This document shows positions 62,121-64,000 of a DNA stretch of 64,000 nucleotides, piece after piece. Source of the stretch: Psychrobacter immobilis (GTDB taxonomy: Bacteria > Pseudomonadota > Gammaproteobacteria > Pseudomonadales > Moraxellaceae); assembly GCF_904846065.1 (NCBI RefSeq), contig NZ_CAJGZV010000001.1, positions 496,001 through 560,000 on the forward strand, written 5' to 3'. Numbering within the stretch: position 1 is the first letter of the stretch; each line of letters opens with the position of its first letter. The notes under the pieces are model-generated. The model saw nothing but the letters and a program-made list of their open reading frames with translations. It had not been told where the DNA came from and did not search any database. The position numbers and the translations under genes were made by a program.

Positions 62121-62891
62121 TTATTTTACGTCCAGTCTGCGAAAGCTATCATAGTGATCAACGGTCAAGTAATACACAGTCGGCGGATGACCACCTGTGA
62201 CGATACGCCGTGCACCGCGATGTGACACGCCAGGGGTCGGCACGGTATATTCGCGGTAGTAGCCTTGTGACTGCGTGGGCAATACTCCCTCACGATTATA
62301 AAATGTCGTGCCATCTTTATGAGGATAAGGAAATGGCCCGCCTCGTTGAACAAGGGCAATGGTATTGTCTATCTGAGCATCGCCCGTGACGCCGCTTGTC
62401 TTTGCTGGATGTGCCTCTGATGAGGTTTGTGATACCGTCGTTGGGTCAATACTATCGGTCAAAAACCCAGACGACAAATCACCAAAAAAGTAAACAGCGA
62501 CGGCAATAAGAGCAATCAAACTAAATAGGGTAGATCCTAAGCTTCTCTTGTTTTGGTTGCCACGCTGACTATGGCGATTGTCACGGGTAGTGTGTCGCGA
62601 GTTTTTGTTATTATCAGTAGAGTTGTTTCGGCTGTTAGTATTTGAATAGTGATTGGTTATATTTGAGTTTGGAGTGGCTAAAATACTCAATTCGTTGGAA
62701 GTGACTTCAGTGGCTCGTAGTTGGTTTTTATCATTACGCTCACTATTAAAATAGACGCTTTGACCGATGGTTATCGGCTGTGATAATCGCACTTTACTCA
62801 CATGAAAAAACACGTCTTCACTTTGGTTGTCTACATCGATAAAGCCATAGCCTTTATCTGAATTCCAGTGCTTGATTTTACCACTCTGCAT
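62121..62891 (-). CDS. Cold-shock domain - transmembrane - RNase Sa/T1-type ribonuclease fusion
   Basis: 256 residues in three parts. (1) A cold-shock domain (1-65) with RNP1 KGYGFIDV and RNP2 DVFFHVS. (2) An Asn/Arg/Lys-rich linker (75-118), then one hydrophobic segment (about 119-137, STLFSLIALIAVAVYFF). (3) A C-terminal RNase of the N1/T1/Sa family (about 172-256): GGPFPY, NREGVLPTQSQGYY, E214 in REYTVPTPG, R225 and R229 in HRGARRI, and H246 in DHYDSF align with the catalytic Glu54, Arg65, Arg69 and His85 of RNase Sa. The basic linker before the membrane segment predicts cytoplasmic cold-shock domain and external RNase. No cleavable signal. It is coupled to a barstar gene downstream and flanked by terminators. 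Confidence 0.88.
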   Translation of the reverse strand: MQSGKIKHWNSDKGYGFIDVDNQSEDVFFHVSKVRLSQPITIGQSVYFNSERNDKNQLRATEVTSNELSILATPNSNITNHYSNTNSRNNSTDNNKNSRHTTRDNRHSQRGNQNKRSLGSTLFSLIALIAVAVYFFGDLSSGFLTDSIDPTTVSQTSSEAHPAKTSGVTGDAQIDNTIALVQRGGPFPYPHKDGTTFYNREGVLPTQSQGYYREYTVPTPGVSHRGARRIVTGGHPPTVYYLTVDHYDSFRRLDVK

Positions 62892-62988
62892 AAGCCCACT
62901 TTCCTATCGCATGTTTTGTTATCGTGCCGCATGACTTCTATCATATACATAGTTTTAATACCGCATATATAACATATCTGACACTACT

Positions 62989-63020
62989 AAAAAACGCCAG
63001 CAATTGAGCTGGCGTTTTTT
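62989..63020. terminator. Terminator between proA and the RNase gene
   Basis: Perfect 13-bp stem (62989-63001 with 63008-63020; core ACGCCAGC) with a six-base loop and T runs on both strands. It ends the proA transcript. Confidence 0.9.
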
Positions 63021-63072
63021 TGTGGATTATACGTTAAATGAGAGAGTGGATGATAGGCTAAGCGACAAGACG

Positions 63073-64000
63073 TTAGGCGCGAGTCTCACCATGACCATAA
63101 ACGATCCATTTTTGTGAGGTGAGACCTTCAAGTCCTACTGGACCACGAGCGTGGATTTTATCGGTCGAGATGCCAATCTCGGCACCCAATCCATACTCAA
63201 AACCATCGGCAAAACGACTAGAGGCGTTAATCATGACGCTCGATGAGTCAACTTCACGGATGAAACGTTGCGACTTGGTATAGTTGTCGGTAATGATGAC
63301 GTCGGTATGATGGCTGCCATGAGTGTTGATATGTTCAATGGCTTCGTCAATACCTGACAAAACTTTTACCGCTAAGATAGGCGCTAAATATTCGGTATCC
63401 CAATCCTCAGCAGTGGCCGCAGACAGATGTCCAGCAAGCTTAGCATTGTCATTTAAGATGGCTTGCGACTTATCATCAAGGCGCAGTTGCATCGCATCAT
63501 CAGCGGCGATGATGGCTTCGGCAATCTTAGGTAATAGCTCACCCGCAACTGATTCGTCGATCAATAGCGTCTCCATGGTATTACACGTACCGTAGCGATG
63601 GGTTTTTGCATTGACGCTGACCTTGATGGCGATTTCGGCATCTGCATCGCTATCGATAAAGGTATGGCAGTTGCCATCTAAATGCTTGATGACAGGAACA
63701 CGAGCATCACGGCTGATACGTTCAATCAATCCTTTGCCACCGCGTGGGACAATGACATCGACATAATCTGTCATGGTGATCAGCTCGCCGACAGCAGCAC
63801 GATCTGTCGTTTGTAATACTTGCACACTGTGCTCAGACAGCCCGACTTTTTGTAGTCCTTCCAAGATACACTTGGCAATCGCTTGGTTGGATTCAAACGC
63901 TTCAGAGCCGCCGCGCAAGATAATAGCGTTGCCTGATTTTAGCGCCAATGAAGCCGCTTCTAAGGTCACGTTAGGGCGCGACTCATAAATCATACCGACC
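63073..64000 (-). CDS. proA: Gamma-glutamyl phosphate reductase, C-terminal ~310 residues (cut by window edge)
   Basis: The second step of proline synthesis. The frame is open to the last base of the window, so the N-terminal ~110 residues lie outside. Visible landmarks: [54 protein letters not shown], the catalytic cysteine in [13 protein letters not shown], and [27 protein letters not shown] with [15 protein letters not shown] at the end. The Met at 63991-63993 is internal, not the start. It is followed by a terminator. Confidence 0.96.
   Translation of the reverse strand, partial: VGMIYESRPNVTLEAASLALKSGNAIILRGGSEAFESNQAIAKCILEGLQKVGLSEHSVQVLQTTDRAAVGELITMTDYVDVIVPRGGKGLIERISRDARVPVIKHLDGNCHTFIDSDADAEIAIKVSVNAKTHRYGTCNTMETLLIDESVAGELLPKIAEAIIAADDAMQLRLDDKSQAILNDNAKLAGHLSAATAEDWDTEYLAPILAVKVLSGIDEAIEHINTHGSHHTDVIITDNYTKSQRFIREVDSSSVMINASSRFADGFEYGLGAEIGISTDKIHARGPVGLEGLTSQKWIVYGHGETRA

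Overview
This window looks like chromosomal DNA of a gammaproteobacterium, most likely Psychrobacter or a close Moraxellaceae relative. The basis is moderate-to-low GC with long AT-rich spacers, several conserved gammaproteobacterial neighbourhoods (rne/rluC divergent, bamE/fur divergent, pilT-pilU next to yggS, rluE/icd divergent, rnfH near bamE), and both dimeric and monomeric NADP-isocitrate dehydrogenases. The genus call rests on gene content and protein style, not on a database search. No rRNA, tRNA, CRISPR array, complete insertion sequence or prophage was seen.

Layout. 1-5.9 kb: a truncated PRC-barrel protein, a thiolase, homoserine dehydrogenase, a DsbC-type lipoprotein and a DUF808 membrane protein. 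5.9-14.2 kb: a very large RNase E, a 1.2-kb spacer with decayed coding sequence, then rluC, a HAD phosphatase and engB. 14.6-19.2 kb: cytochromes c5 and c4, a transporter-like membrane protein, rnfH, bamE and fur. 19.3-30.2 kb: pilU, pilT, yggS, a CNNM/CBS membrane protein, nadE, an AI-2E transporter, pdxB and epmA. 30.3-35.6 kb: an NAD(P)-binding protein, yaiI-like, purK, purE, a metallophosphoesterase and a rhomboid protease. 35.9-47 kb: two paralogous inner-membrane-anchored envelope proteins (only the second has an OmpA domain), nagZ, prc, an SlyD-like isomerase and an M61 peptidase. 47-57.7 kb: a duplicated DUF305 lipoprotein, rluE, icd, monomeric icd, an acyltransferase-like protein, ubiC and glyA. 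57.8-64 kb: an accessory stretch with two candidate toxin/defence units, plus DUF2164, gltS and a truncated proA.

The most interesting parts are in the last 6 kb. One is a two-gene, visibly AT-rich operon (57849-59737) joining a DGQHR/DndB-like protein to a protein with a HEPN-like R-x6-H motif. The other is a terminator-bounded pair (61751-62891) in which an N-terminal cold-shock domain, a basic linker and one membrane segment are fused to an RNase Sa/T1-type ribonuclease with all catalytic residues present, followed one base later by a barstar-family inhibitor gene. I do not recognise either architecture as a described system.

The window also has many short tandem repeats inside or next to housekeeping genes (M61 peptidase, engB tail, icd upstream region, rluC upstream region) and two palindromic non-coding elements (48969-49015 and 50804-50913) that look like small dispersed repeats. 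Terminator hairpins separate most transcription units cleanly.
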